The translations under genes were made by a program, and so were the position numbers. The notes under the pieces are model-generated. The model was not told the origin of the DNA, searched no databases, and worked only from the letters and a program-made list of their open reading frames with translations. From Schoenoplectus triqueter (taxonomy: Eukaryota; Streptophyta; Magnoliopsida; Poales; Cyperaceae), in NCBI GenBank assembly GCA_964058805.1, contig CAXKVV010001191.1, forward strand, positions 1 through 31,138: a stretch of 31,138 bases of DNA, read 5' to 3'. Shown here one piece after another: positions 8,081 to 18,162 of the stretch; position 1 is the first letter of the stretch; each line of letters begins with the position of its first letter.

Positions 8081-8215
8081 CTTGGGCCATCGACTGCTTG
8101 GTGCAACGGTTTTGGCATAATCCAGGGGTTCGAAATCAGTTTTAACTGGGCTGTAGCCCAAAACAAAAGGCTATGTTGAAAGCTGAAGCCCAAAAACAAG
8201 GCTATGTTGAGCTTC
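8081..8215 (-). promoter_or_regulatory. Candidate upstream region of the delta-COP relic, with AGCCCA motifs and a tandem duplication
   Basis: A 30-32 bp unit GCTG(T/A)AGCCCAAAA... occurs twice in tandem (8150-8181 and 8182-8210). Each copy holds AGCCCA, and TGGGCT lies just before the first; such site-II/UP1-like motifs are common upstream of plant housekeeping genes. Downstream on the minus strand are an ATG (near 8119) and a GTAAGT-like donor (about 8082), then a small exon-like piece at about 7722-7758 bounded by CAG and GTAATT. Their translations do not match the N-terminus of delta-COP, so a link to the relic is only positional. Confidence 0.25.
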
Positions 8216-8685
8216 TGAATATATTTATTATGTTTTCTTTCTTAAATGTATTTATAGTTTTATACTGGACAGCGAGATTACCTAAATTTTATATTATTGG
8301 GAAGAAAACTTCTGAATTTATTCTTATTCCGCGAAGTATTTAACTTATAATTCCTTGATTGATTCATAAAAAATGAAAGAACATGATAACATTTTGTATA
8401 TTGGTTTATGTATGAAAAATTAACATATTGATTACAAAGCACCGTGAAGACGTCTACAAATAAGGGACACATAACGTAAGATGTAAGGATAATGTTTAAC
8501 AACAGAGACAGCTGCGGAGCTGCGGAGGCAACAACAATATAATAGATAGTCTTAAATTGAGTAAAATTATCATGAGCATAGTCTTTCATGTGTTTAATAC
8601 AAAATATAACAAATTATTTTCAAATTTGAATTTATCTTGATCAATAGATATTAATATCAAAATTTTACAAGATGCAATTATTCTA
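8216..8685. other. AT-rich stretch, nothing recognised
   Basis: No conserved protein on either strand; the minus-strand frame at 8278-8589 has an unremarkable translation. No inverted or direct repeat stands out. Confidence 0.5.
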
Positions 8686-8689
8686 TTTT

Positions 8690-8935
8690 TGAATTTTTGA
8701 AGAACTTATTTTGGATTTCTTTAAAAATAAAATATTTCATATGCAGATATTGATTATTTTATTATTATTTTAGGATCCTCTTAACAAAACAGAAATAAAT
8801 AATGAGATATTTAAAAAAATTAAGATATAATTTTTTTATCCCATAAGATTTTGATATAAAGAAAGTATTTAGGAACATAAATCAAAACTTAAAGATAATT
8901 TAATATATATTTTTTGTTAAGCTAGTCGAAGGCTT
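8690..8935. mobile_element. Degenerate half of a foldback MITE
   Basis: The stretch with ATCCCATAAGATTTTGATAT (8839-8858), followed by ATCAAAACTTAAAGATAATT and TTTTTTGTTAAGCTAG, resembles the right arm of the MITE at 17346-17715 (ACCCCATAAGATTTCAATAT, AATTTGAAGATCG, TTTTTTGAGCTAG). TATTTTATTATTATTTTAGG upstream matches that element's centre. Only one arm is clear, so this is a decayed or truncated copy. Confidence 0.45.
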
Positions 8936-9494
8936 ACTTGAGCTTAAACTTTTGATAATTTATTTTTGTCTCAACTCTCAAGTCTGCAATTACTAATTAG
9001 TATATGTATTTGGAAATGAGCTGAACTGAAAATGTAACAGTAGGGTTTACCTGCATTTTACACATAAAAGTTTCTGTATATAAATTCAAAATCATACCTA
9101 ACGGGAACTGCACACAAAATCTAAATATACATTGAACATTGAATTAAAGGATATTGCTAGCGAATATGCAAGTATAACAAAAAACAATAGTAGCCTTTAA
9201 AATAATCTATGAAATATAAATGATAAAATCGACAATAAAACCTACATATAGTATTTGATTTTAATTAATGTTTGAGAAGTATAAATTAAAGAAAAAGCCA
9301 AAATTTAAAATAAATAATATTATTATTCAGATAAGTGGTATCCACATCTTTTGGAGGTGGAATTGTGTATACAAAGGGACGTTGATGTCTGAACCTAAAC
9401 TATACACACCTCCACCATCTTATGCGCGAAAGAAAAAAGAAAGTTTTAACTAAGAATTAGTTAGAAAGAAAAAGATGGCATAGAGATATTTCTT

Positions 9495-9605
9495 GCGTTG
9501 TCACCAGTCTGTACGAAAATGATGGTCAACTTATTATTGCATGTTCTATAGCTCAAGCAATCTGGAATTGGATTGCAAATTTCAGTAATTTCATCTTTCA
9601 AAGGC
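9495..9605 (+). pseudogene. Possible LINE relic (zf-RVT-like segment)
   Basis: One plus-strand frame reads YENDGQLIIACSIAQAIWNW. Plant non-LTR retrotransposons end their RT polyprotein with a zf-RVT domain of the form ...E...HLF..C.(F/I)AQ.IW.W, which this resembles. No other LINE domain is visible nearby and the surrounding sequence has stops, so this is a short decayed fragment at best. Confidence 0.3.
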
Positions 9606-9609
9606 TGCA

Positions 9610-10300
9610 AAATATACGGTTTTTTGACTCATAATATGTGAAGGATAGTAGTTGGATTTTTTCGATAGAAAAAAATAATATAATTTTTCAGCAAAAAAAA
9701 TATTAGTTCTTTGAGAACTTTAGAAGTATCAATTTAGCTACGTTTTGTGTAAAGTCAGAGGTGAATCAAGTTCTTTTCAAATTAACTATCATTTACCGAG
9801 AGAGTGGAAGACCTTCCTTTATAGAGGTACAAGGTTTTCTCAAGAAATTCAGCCTGAGGAGAATTCTCACATGTATGTTCAAGCTGATCAATATCCTGTG
9901 TAGTACTTTATACTGTAAAATGAATAGCTTCTTTGAAGGGGGAAAAAAAAACAGAGCCTTTACAGTACAAGAGGCAACCTTAAATTTATAGAGCCCTTTT
10001 AATTTTATGGTGGGTTGGTTCAAGCTCTCCCCTTTACTGAAGATTTGTCTAAGTTGTAAAGCTTAGCATATGCGATGGAGTTTAAGTGTTTAACAGCATG
10101 CAGTGTGTTTTTTTGGTTATATGGTATTGTTTTTCTGTTATGATTTAGATTTACTTACTTTGATTAATACCAGATGGTTGATAAATGATAATATATATAT
10201 TTTTGTAAATTAATATTGGGTTTCAATAAAAACCGGCGACTTTTATCAAAAAATAATAAATAATTTTCACCGGTTACCAATATATATAACCGACATGCAA
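9610..10300. other. AT-rich stretch, nothing recognised
   Basis: Open frames at 9761-9991 (plus) and 9793-10023 (minus) overlap each other antiparallel and show no family motif. I see no repeat structure. Confidence 0.45.
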
Positions 10301-10930
10301 AATTTGCAAAGTGCCATTTTTCGTTGCAACTTGCAAAAAGGTGCAAGCAGGCAAGCAGCATGCACAACAAAGCACAAACACGCCAAGATCAGTGGTCCGA
10401 GTCTACAGTCTACTTGACTACATGCCAGCTGGACCAAAGGCATATCCTAGACGAAAACCCAATGAAATCCACAAATCATGGTTCCAACCAACAAGCGCAG
10501 CCCCACTCCCCAGCCTAGTAGCCATCCCATGCCAGTATCCACCCACAGATCGATCGGTCCGATCACTGATCGCGAGTGATCACACGGCCCCATCAAATAT
10601 TCAATTCCAAAAGGACAGAGGAAGCCCAGATTGTTGAATCACAAACGAGACCCACAGAAAAGAAAACAGCTCATCCTGGCTCGTATCGTATCTTCGCTCG
10701 ATTCGGTGCACGACTTGACTGGAACTTTCTGGACTTTCTGGTAAAAAGGGAGTGGGAAAGAAAACCAACGGGCAACGGCGCATGCACCGTGACAGCTTTC
10801 TCTCTCTTTCGTGGTCTTTTCCTCTGTCTTGTCCATCCCAACATGACACGCCGGTCTCATGCGGGTTTGTCTCTCGCGCCAATTGGAGAATCCGAAGTGA
10901 AGGATGAAGCTTCTTGAAAGGCTCACAGAA
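10300..10930. other. GC-richer block of unknown nature
   Basis: Base composition rises to near 50% GC, against roughly 30% on both sides, with abrupt edges. Overlapping open frames on both strands (for example 10311-10637 plus, 10601-11029 minus) are a by-product of composition; none has a recognisable domain, and they disagree in frame. It contains CT-rich and GATC-rich motifs, including the palindrome GATCACTGATCGCGAGTGATC's two 7-bp arms at 10561-10581. It could be the promoter or first exon of a lost gene, or a piece captured by a transposon. Confidence 0.35.
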
Positions 10931-12395
10931 TCCCTCGGAAGTATTAACACTTGCTGCGTGTCGTGTTATTTGCAGAAAAGATGCTGATCCAAATTTGATA
11001 TCTTGGATGTTTGGATAATACTGGTGCAACTTGATGCTACTCTGATCTTAGCCTGATAATGTGTAGGTGTAGCGTCAAGTGGCTGGTGAGCTGATCTTAC
11101 GAGTGTTCAAAATTAAACAATTAAGATTTTCCAGATGAATATAAACGGAGGTCGTGGATATAATAATTATTATTATTATTTTTATTATAACTTTCATGGA
11201 TTCGGTTGGTGTATTGGATCCGAACAAGAAACAGATGTTGTTCTTGTCCAAAAACATCAAGTCATATATTAAGTATGAAAAGAAACAGAAATTAGACGTT
11301 AATCTTGTCATATCATTTTGGGAGAATCCAATCAACTTGAGTCATTCGATCTCTAGCTTAGTCCTAGAAGAGAAAAGTATATTGTATAAGATTAAAATAA
11401 CAAGGGTCCATGGAAAAATGACAAATTAGCATACTTAAACTTTATTGAAAGGTGTGTGGAATGTGTTTTCAAGATTTAGTTGGTGGTGGATTTATAGTTA
11501 TATTATTATTTATAAGATTTCGCATTCGTTATCACGATTCATTTGTCATGACATTGCAACATGTGGCATGGACCATCTATCAAAATTTTTGAACAAGTTT
11601 TTTATAAAAAAATAATATATATTTTTTTATAAACTACATTCTCATCTTTCTCTTAAAAAATAATATTTTTTAAAAGACAGTTGAGTCCCGGTTCTCTTTC
11701 ACTTTCATAATAGCGGGCACAGAATTCACTTATTCTATTCTATATTTTATTAATATCTATCTATATTTATATTATAAAAGCGTATAAACTAAATTTGTCC
11801 ATTAATGCTATCAAAAAAATATGTAACGATCAAAATACTCATATTTTAATTTACAATTAAAATTGATTGATTTTGTAAAAGCAATATTTCAGATTTTACT
11901 CAAACTTATTTTTTTCTCTCCAATATTTTAGCTACTTTTTATCATGCATCTATAGAAGGTTTAAAAAAATAGTTGTATATTAAATAAATTAAACATCAAC
12001 TAATATTAAATTTTATTTAAAATACTATGCATTGTACAAACTTACTAAGAAAAGAAAAAAATATTATATTTTATACATTGTCTTTTATTGAAAAATAAGT
12101 TCATTTTATTTAAAAATTTAGGAACATTTATAATTGATTTAGGTATAAATTATATTTATGTAAAATATATAATAATAGTTAATATTAAATATAATTACTT
12201 TATAAAAAAATATATCAAATAAATTAAATATTAACTATTAATATTTTTATTATAAAAAACTACGCATTGTACAATCATACTTAGAAAAAAAAGAAAAAAA
12301 TATTATATTTTATACATCATCTATTATTAATAATGAATTAATTATATTTAAAATTTTAAGAGTCTTTATATTTATTTTAGATATAAATTATGAAC
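10931..12395. other. AT-rich intergenic stretch
   Basis: Holds a short ATT-type microsatellite at about 11160-11190. The open frame at 11154-11429 (plus) has no motif I recognise. From 11600 the sequence is very AT-rich, with weak internal repetition: the segments around 12050-12110 and 12290-12350 (both with AAAAATATTATATTTTATACAT) are similar, as are the preceding AAATACTATGCATTGTAC / AAACTACGCATTGTAC pieces. This is a diverged direct repeat with a period of about 245 bp. Confidence 0.5.
12000..12380. repeat. Diverged direct repeat, two units of about 240 bp
   Basis: A unit beginning near 12000 (CTAATATTAAATTTTATTTAAAATACTATGCATTGTAC, written here in parts: CTAATATTAAATTTTATTT then ACTATGCATTGTAC) recurs near 12235 (CTATTAATATTTTTATTAT then ACTACGCATTGTAC). 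Each is followed by an A/G-rich run and TATTATATTTTATACAT. They look like tandem copies of an old AT-rich repeat. Confidence 0.4.
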
Positions 12396-12540
12396 CACAG
12401 GTCTAGTATGGATGATATTAGGTCTTGTCTCTCTACGAAGTGGCTTAGATTCAAATCCCAAGAGAGACATATAAAAGTAATATATGCTAGAGTTATTGTA
12501 AGCCCTATTTATAAAAAAATATCATTTATTTATGATAAAA
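12396..12540 (+). mobile_element. Possible tRNA-derived SINE
   Basis: AGATTCAAATCCC at 12447-12459 resembles the RNA polymerase III B box (GGTTCGAATCC). A box-A-like GTCTAGTATGGATG lies about 40 bp upstream. Plant SINEs commonly begin with GGTCTAGTGG-like sequence and have this spacing. No clear tail or TSD is identified. A degraded tRNA pseudogene is an alternative. Confidence 0.35.
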
Positions 12541-13507
12541 TTAATGCTAGATATAAATATTTTTAAATTTTAGACAATAAATTTTTGCAGACTCGTATTC
12601 AAAAAGAGAATTTTAAATTGAGAAAGAGGGTTAAATTTTTCGCTTTTTTCAGCTATATCATGTTTAGTTGTAATTATTTTCGTTTGATCCCTCTGATACA
12701 GATATGATCAGTCAAATGGACGTAAATTGTTAGACGCTTCAATTGCTTAACTAAAGAATGTCTCTTTTGATTAAATGTTTTTTGCTCGTTTGCATTCTAC
12801 CGCATTGAAGTTTAGGTGAGGTCCACCTTTGTGAGCTTATATCATTTATTTGTTTTGGCTCAGACATCTTTATGTGTATTAATTAACTATTAATTAATTA
12901 CTTAACACAGGTCGAATCCTTGCAATTCAAAAAAGATTTCAGACTGCGCAATTTGAATGCTCATATATATTTAATTTTTATAATACAAATACAACAAATG
13001 ATGAATCAAACGTTGGACGGGTTTGTTTTAGCTCAAGAGTCAAGATTGATGAAGACAAATATTATAATTTTATTGGTCATGCTTGAAATTTGAATCAATA
13101 AATTTTGTTGATAAAAGGAATTTTCGTATAAATGATTTATTGGTCATGCTAGAAAAGCAGTTATCATCTTAAATAAAAAGCAACGATTAGTAACTTTTAC
13201 TGTCAATTATAACTGTATAGATGGGTTGACATGACCATTTGCATTATATGTTGTGTTTTATTCTTTTTTTTCCTTTTATTCTTTTCCCTGCAAGAAAATA
13301 TTAATGAGAGAAATTAAAATAGCTGTATAAAAAATACATGTTCACAATTTCTAATTACTTTCGTGCAAAATATTTCTGTTCCCCAGGTCCAATCTCTAAT
13401 AATGTATAAATTATACTTCCATTAGTATTCACACAAAAATATCAACGTTTATTCAATGCTTCTAACAACGTATATCAATCCATTAATATGTCGGGTGAAA
13501 TTTGTCT
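12541..13507. other. AT-rich stretch, nothing recognised
   Basis: No coding potential, RNA gene or clear repeat was seen on either strand. Confidence 0.5.
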
Positions 13508-13516
13508 TTTTATAAT

Positions 13517-13868
13517 GGAAATGATCACTTGACAATGGTTATTTTGACAATCTTAACAGTTGATCTTCAAAAAAATATGAAAAATAAATAAAATAAATTC
13601 ATAGATATCTTTTTCTACTTATAGATTGATGGTGATTCAAATTTTATGTAATTTTATTATCGTTTCGTAGTCCATCAAAGACTGTTAAATTAGAATCGTT
13701 GTAAATTATATAATATTTTGATAGTCTTTGATGGACTATCAAAGAATAATAAAATTACATAAAATTTAAATCACTATAAATCTATAAGTAAAAGAACATA
13801 TCTATACAAAAATATTTTTAAGAATTTTTATATTTATTTCAACACCCATTATCAAGGGATCCCTTCCC
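13517..13868. mobile_element. MULE-type foldback MITE, family A copy 1
   Basis: 352 bp with ends GGAAATGATCACTTGACAAT and, on the other strand, GGGAAGGGATCCCTTGATAA. The arms are complementary over most of their length (for example TTTGATGGACTATCAAAG at 13725-13742 against AGTCCATCAAAG at 13669-13680). It is flanked by TTTTATAAT at 13508-13516 and 13869-13877, a 9-bp TSD as made by Mutator-like transposases. It has no coding sequence. Confidence 0.83.
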
Positions 13869-13879
13869 TTTTATAATAA

Positions 13880-14269
13880 AGCAGGGATCGGTTGACAATG
13901 AGTTATTTTGACAATCTTGACAACGGACCTCTAAATAAATATAAAAAATCTTAAAAATAAAAAAAAGTTTATAGATGTATTATTCTACCTATGAATTTAT
14001 GGTCATTCAAATTTCATACTATTTCATTATCATTTGATAGTCCATCAAAGACCATCATTTTTTTATATAATTTACAACAGTTCCAATTTAACGGTCTTTG
14101 ATGGACTATCAAATGATAATGAAATTGTATGAAATTTGAATGACTATCAATTCATAGGTATAAGAACACATTTATAAATATTTTTTATTTTTATCAATTT
14201 TTTTATATTTATTTAGAAGTCCATTGACAAAGTTGTCAAAATAACCCATTGTCAACTTATCCCCTCTCT
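13880..14269. mobile_element. MULE-type foldback MITE, family A copy 2, directly abutting copy 1
   Basis: 390 bp. The left end reads AGCAGGGATCGGTTGACAAT; the right end, on the other strand, reads AGAGAGGGGATAAGTTGACA. The flanking 9-bp direct repeat TTATAATAA lies at 13871-13879 and 14270-14278. The left TSD overlaps the right TSD of copy 1. The internal arms (TTTGATAGTCCATCAAAGAC at 14033-14052 and its complement at 14093-14112) are closer to perfect than in copy 1, suggesting a younger insertion. Confidence 0.83.
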
Positions 14270-14388
14270 TTATAATAACCTAATATACATCTCCCAAAAA
14301 ATAAATAAAAATAAATATATTCTTAAAAAAACTAAGATGATCTAATTGGAAAAAATAATGAATTGAGATGTAATTATTTCTAATTTTG

Positions 14389-15132
14389 AGATAAGGTCTC
14401 AAATGCCCCAAAATTTTGTGTTATGACAAGTTGGTCCCTGAAATTATAAAATGACCAAATTTCCCTTATGTATATATCTATGATATTTAAGATAATTACG
14501 CTTCATGAAATTTAAGTATACATAAAGTTAGTAGCTATTTAAAAATATATAAGTCAATATTGACAATTCATAATATCTTTGTTATTTTATTTCATGTTTA
14601 TATATTTATAAAAAATAAAATATTGCACAAATAATTAAAATTTAACCGAACGTGTGTATTTTTAAATAATATTATGCTTTTATATATTTTTTTTATGTTT
14701 ATAAAAAGGTATTGTTGCATTAATAGTCAAAATGATAATACATTTTTTAAAATATTCACAACATAACATGTTTGTTTGTGCACTTTTATTTTTGTTTATA
14801 TGCTTTATTTTTTTTTCAAAATTTTATTTAGAAAATAAAAACATATGATGTGTGTGAATATATAATCAAGTGCGGTCATTTTTTGAAATAGTTTCTAATT
14901 TTATGTAAATTAAAAATTCTTGAACCATAATTATCTTAAATATCAATCATATATATATGAGGGTATTTTGATCATTTCACAATTTTAAATGAAATATTGA
15001 ATAATAAATATCAGTTAGGGGGTAATTTGTCATGAATTGAATAGTTTAGAGAGGCATTTCTGAAAATTAAAAGTTTTGGAGAGCTACTTATAACAATATT
15101 AAAGTTCGGGAGGCATTTGAGACATTATCCCC
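14389..15132. mobile_element. Foldback MITE, family B (about 744 bp)
   Basis: The left end AGATAAGGTCTCAAATGCCC and the complement of the right end GGGGATAATGTCTCAAATGC are inverted repeats. Similarity continues inward (TATTTAAGATAATTACG against TATTTAAGATAATTATGG). Flanks are similar but not identical (CTAATTTTG / TTAATTTTT), a possible decayed 9-bp TSD, suggesting a Mutator-type element. Interior AT-rich and non-coding. Confidence 0.75.
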
Positions 15133-15860
15133 TTAATTTTTATAATTCTTGATGAATCCGAGAAAACTAAAATAATTTTATAATCCCAATTTGCAACCAA
15201 CTAATATAATTACATAATCATTAATACAGTAACACGGGATATAATCTTAGTGTAAAAGACTATATTAGTAAAATAAGAAAACCATATCCAGCTCCTTTTA
15301 ACTGGAAAAAAAACTCTGCAGCAATTATTTATACATCGAAATCGAACAGCAAAACGAGGACAAATTTATTCACAACTCTCCCAATGCAAACTTCAAACAG
15401 CATGATGGTATTGATTCGGTCGATAACAATAATTCTTTAATTATTTCTTGTTAAAGGCAACCACATATCACTGATCACGCAAATGTGCTGAAGGTTTGTT
15501 CACCAGGAATCAATGAAACCATTGAAAATGTATGACAATGATATGTTAAAACGTCAATTAATTCACAGACCTAGTTCTATATCTAATAGATGGAAAGCAA
15601 GAATGTTTATATATCCTGATTTTTCAAAGAAATTTCTTGTAAAAACTATTTTGAGCCTGCAATTTTTTTTATCATAGTATTATTTCTGGTTCAAAATCGA
15701 TTCTACTTTAAAGGATCGATGTATATATCAAGGATATCATTGTTCAAAAAGGTCCTCTTTACATATATTAAGTTTGTTTTCGAGTAAATTGGATTTTTTT
15801 TTCCGAGGCAAACCGAATTAGACCACCTTGGAAGTTTATCCGAATGAATTTTCAGAGAAA
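15133..15860. other. AT-rich spacer, nothing recognised
   Basis: Between two MITEs; no gene, RNA or clear repeat was seen. Confidence 0.45.
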
Positions 15861-16244
15861 CGGGTGGGATCACTTGACAGTTGTAATTTTGACAATTTTG
15901 ATAATGAGATTTTGTATAATCTCATAGTAAAATTATAAATATATTTTTAAAAAAGTTTATAGATATATCTTTTTAATTTATAGATTGTTAGTGTTTTGAA
16001 TTTCATATAAAATGTCATATAATAGTTCATCGAACTCCATTAAAATTTTATATAATTTGCAACCATTGCAATTTAATGGGCCTTTTGATGAACTGAAATG
16101 AAAATTAAATTGTACAAAACTAAGAAATAATCAATCTAAATTTGACAATATGTCTATAATTTATTTTTTGGTTTTCTTTTCTAAAAAAATGGATTTATTT
16201 GAAATCTCATGATTAAAATAACCATTGTCACGTTATCCCTCTCT
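15861..16244. mobile_element. MULE-type foldback MITE, family A copy 3
   Basis: Ends GGGTGGGATCACTTGACAGT and, complementary, AGAGAGGGATAACGTGACAA match family A copies 1 and 2. The interior has the same plan (AGTTTATAGATATATCTTTT, TTCATCGAACTCCATTAAAA, TTTGCAACCATTGCAATTTA) but is more diverged. A TSD is not clear, so it is probably an older copy. Confidence 0.72.
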
Positions 16245-16650
16245 TTAAGAACAGCAGTATACATCATGGGATTAATTACTAATTTCGAATATGTAGCGAG
16301 CATATTTGCATTTTTCTTTAAACGTGTTACGTGTACGTTCGTATAATACTATTTCAAATCGAAAATAAGGACCCACAATTGACCATCAAGACTTGTCAGC
16401 AATAAAGCTCACTATGACCTTTTTGGCCTTTTCTAAAAAAAATAGTCAAGTTAAATCTATGATATTATCCTCATAACGCAAGTTAAAGTGATTGTTTCCA
16501 ATATGCATGTATACATATTTTATTTATTTTATTAAAGAGAATCATCTCTATCTTCGTAGAGTCAAACTTGATTTCTTTCTTGGAGAGTATATAGAATTTG
16601 GCATTTGCCATTTCGAAACTGGGGCCTGTATCAGTTTGCAGAGTCAAGTC

Positions 16651-16674
16651 TATATATATATATATATATATATA
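16651..16674. repeat. (TA)n microsatellite
   Basis: Twelve TA units directly at the left end of the foldback element that starts at 16675. Another (TA)n tract lies directly beyond its right end (17085-17113). Confidence 0.9.
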
Positions 16675-17084
16675 GTTTCGCTACGGTGATTTCATAAGCA
16701 TTTCGGTCAAGTATTTATAACTCAAATTTTAAAATCTCACATCCAAAATTTTAATTTAAATAGCTCAAAATATTCTTTATATCATAATATAAATTATCAA
16801 TTTTCATCACATTTGGAGTTAGTTTACTATACTTAATGATTTTTAAAAGATAGTAAAATTTGGTCTATAAAAATTAGTATTTTTAATTATTTTTAGAGCT
16901 ATCTTTTAAAAATATTAAGTATAGTAAACTAACTCCAAATTTGATAAAAATTGATAATCTACAAGATTATGATATGAAATTTTTTTTGAGATATTTTAAT
17001 TGAAATTTTGAACATAAAATTTTAAAATTTGAACCATAAGTATTTTGGTTCGAAATACTTATGGAATCACTGTAGCCAGTCCCT
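16675..17084. mobile_element. Foldback MITE, family C, inserted in a TA repeat
   Basis: Nearly the whole 410 bp is one inverted repeat: GCTACGGTGATTTCATAAGC at 16680 against the complement of the right end, GGCTACAGTGATTCCATAAG. The inner arms share ATTTGGAGTTAGTTTACTAT and TTTTTAAAAGATAG. A (TA)n tract lies on both sides, so a TA target is likely but its length cannot be measured. The right arm also has its own perfect 12-bp hairpin (17034-17045 / 17053-17064). Confidence 0.83.
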
Positions 17085-17125
17085 ACATATATATATATAT
17101 GTATATATATATAGAGAGAGAGAGA
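17085..17125. repeat. (TA)n(GA)n compound microsatellite
   Basis: TA repeats followed by GA repeats. A closely similar TATATATAGAGAGAGAGA tract is found after the next element at about 17735-17753. Confidence 0.85.
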
Positions 17126-17733
17126 GTAAAGATACTTGAGTTTAACTCAAAAATTATATCAAATCATCTCTAAATTTTAATTTATCATGTTAATTAAATT
17201 CTTTATATTAAAATCTTATGGGATACAAAAATTTGGAGTGTTTTGAGTTTTTTACATCACCGTTTTTTATTTTTAAAAAAGATGTTCAAATATTAAAGAT
17301 TTTATTATTATTTTTAGAGCTAATTTTTAAAAACTAGTGTACTTTTAGGAGCACAGAGCCCCTCCGTGATCTTAACTCAAAAAATATATTAAATGATCTT
17401 CAAATTTTGATTTATCACTCTCATTAATTATTCATATTGAAATCTTGTGAGTACAAAAATTTGAGGTATTTCGAGTTTTTTAAGTAGTTCTTTTCAATTT
17501 TTGAAAATAATGTACAAACATTAAATATTTTATTATTATTTTTAGAGTTGATTTTTAAAAATTAAAAAGAGTGACTTAGAAAACTTGAAACATCCTAATT
17601 TTTTGTACCCCATAAGATTTCAATATGAAAATTTTAATGAGAGTGATAAATTAAAATTTGAAGATCGTTTGATATATTTTTTGAGCTAGGAATCACGGAG
17701 GGTTCCGTGCTCCTAGGAGAACGCTAGCTTTAC
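17126..17733. mobile_element. Three-armed (nested or rearranged) foldback MITE, family D
   Basis: The outer ends are GTAAAGATA and, complementary, GTAAAGCTA. Inside, 17346-17715 is a 370-bp foldback with ends TAGGAGCACAGAGCCCCTCC and complementary TAGGAGCACGGAACCCTCCG. The stretch 17140-17340 is an extra copy of the left arm in direct orientation (ACTCAAAAATTATATCAAAT, AAATCTTATGGGATACAAAA, TTTTATTATTATTTTTAGAG). So there are two left arms and one right arm. A half-copy of the same family lies at 8690-8935. Similar (TA)n(GA)n tracts flank the whole. Confidence 0.75.
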
Positions 17734-17763
17734 TTTATATATAGAGAGAGAGATATATAGAAT

Positions 17764-18162
17764 TAGGCTACAATGCTACATGTAGCACAGATGGTCCATG
17801 TACTACAGACCGTTTCTTCATCTTTAAAGTTTAAATGATCGATCCGACCGGTCAAAATATTTTACATATGAAAATCTAGTTGGGGATCAAATTATATATT
17901 TTTTAGAATTTTTTTACTATTTTTTAAGATGGATAGAAAATTAATCTTTTTGAATGGCTCATAATAATTAAATCAAGTGATTTTCTAGTCATTTTAAAAA
18001 AATAGTAATAAATTCTAAAAAATATAAAATTTGATTATCAACTAGATTTTCATATGCAAAATATTATAACTGATTAGATCGATCATTTAAACTTTGAATA
18101 CGGAAAAACGATCCATAACACACAGACCATCTTGCTACGCGTAGCTATATATATATTGCCTA
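17764..18162. mobile_element. Foldback MITE, family E
   Basis: The left arm TGCTACATGTAGCACAGATG followed by AAAGTTTAAATGATCGATC and CATATGAAAATCTAGTTG has its complement in the right arm (GCTACGCGTAGCAAGATGG, AAAGTTTAAATGATCGATC, CATATGAAAATCTAGTTG). The outermost TAGGC/GCCTA and a (TA)n expansion at 18145-18156 blur the exact ends. No coding sequence. Confidence 0.78.

Noticed and set aside
9350..9420. Imperfect hairpin GGAGGTGG / CCTCCACC as an miRNA precursor
   Set aside because: The arms pair over only about 16 bases with mismatches; no support for processing.
10311..11029. Several overlapping open frames on both strands
   Set aside because: They arise from higher GC content; frames conflict with each other and none contains a recognisable domain.
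11154..11429. 91-residue plus-strand frame as a small gene
   Set aside because: It begins in an ATT microsatellite and shows no family motif.
12396..12540. Functional tRNA gene
   Set aside because: The box B resemblance is there, but no cloverleaf with acceptor stem pairing could be drawn; a SINE or tRNA relic is more likely.
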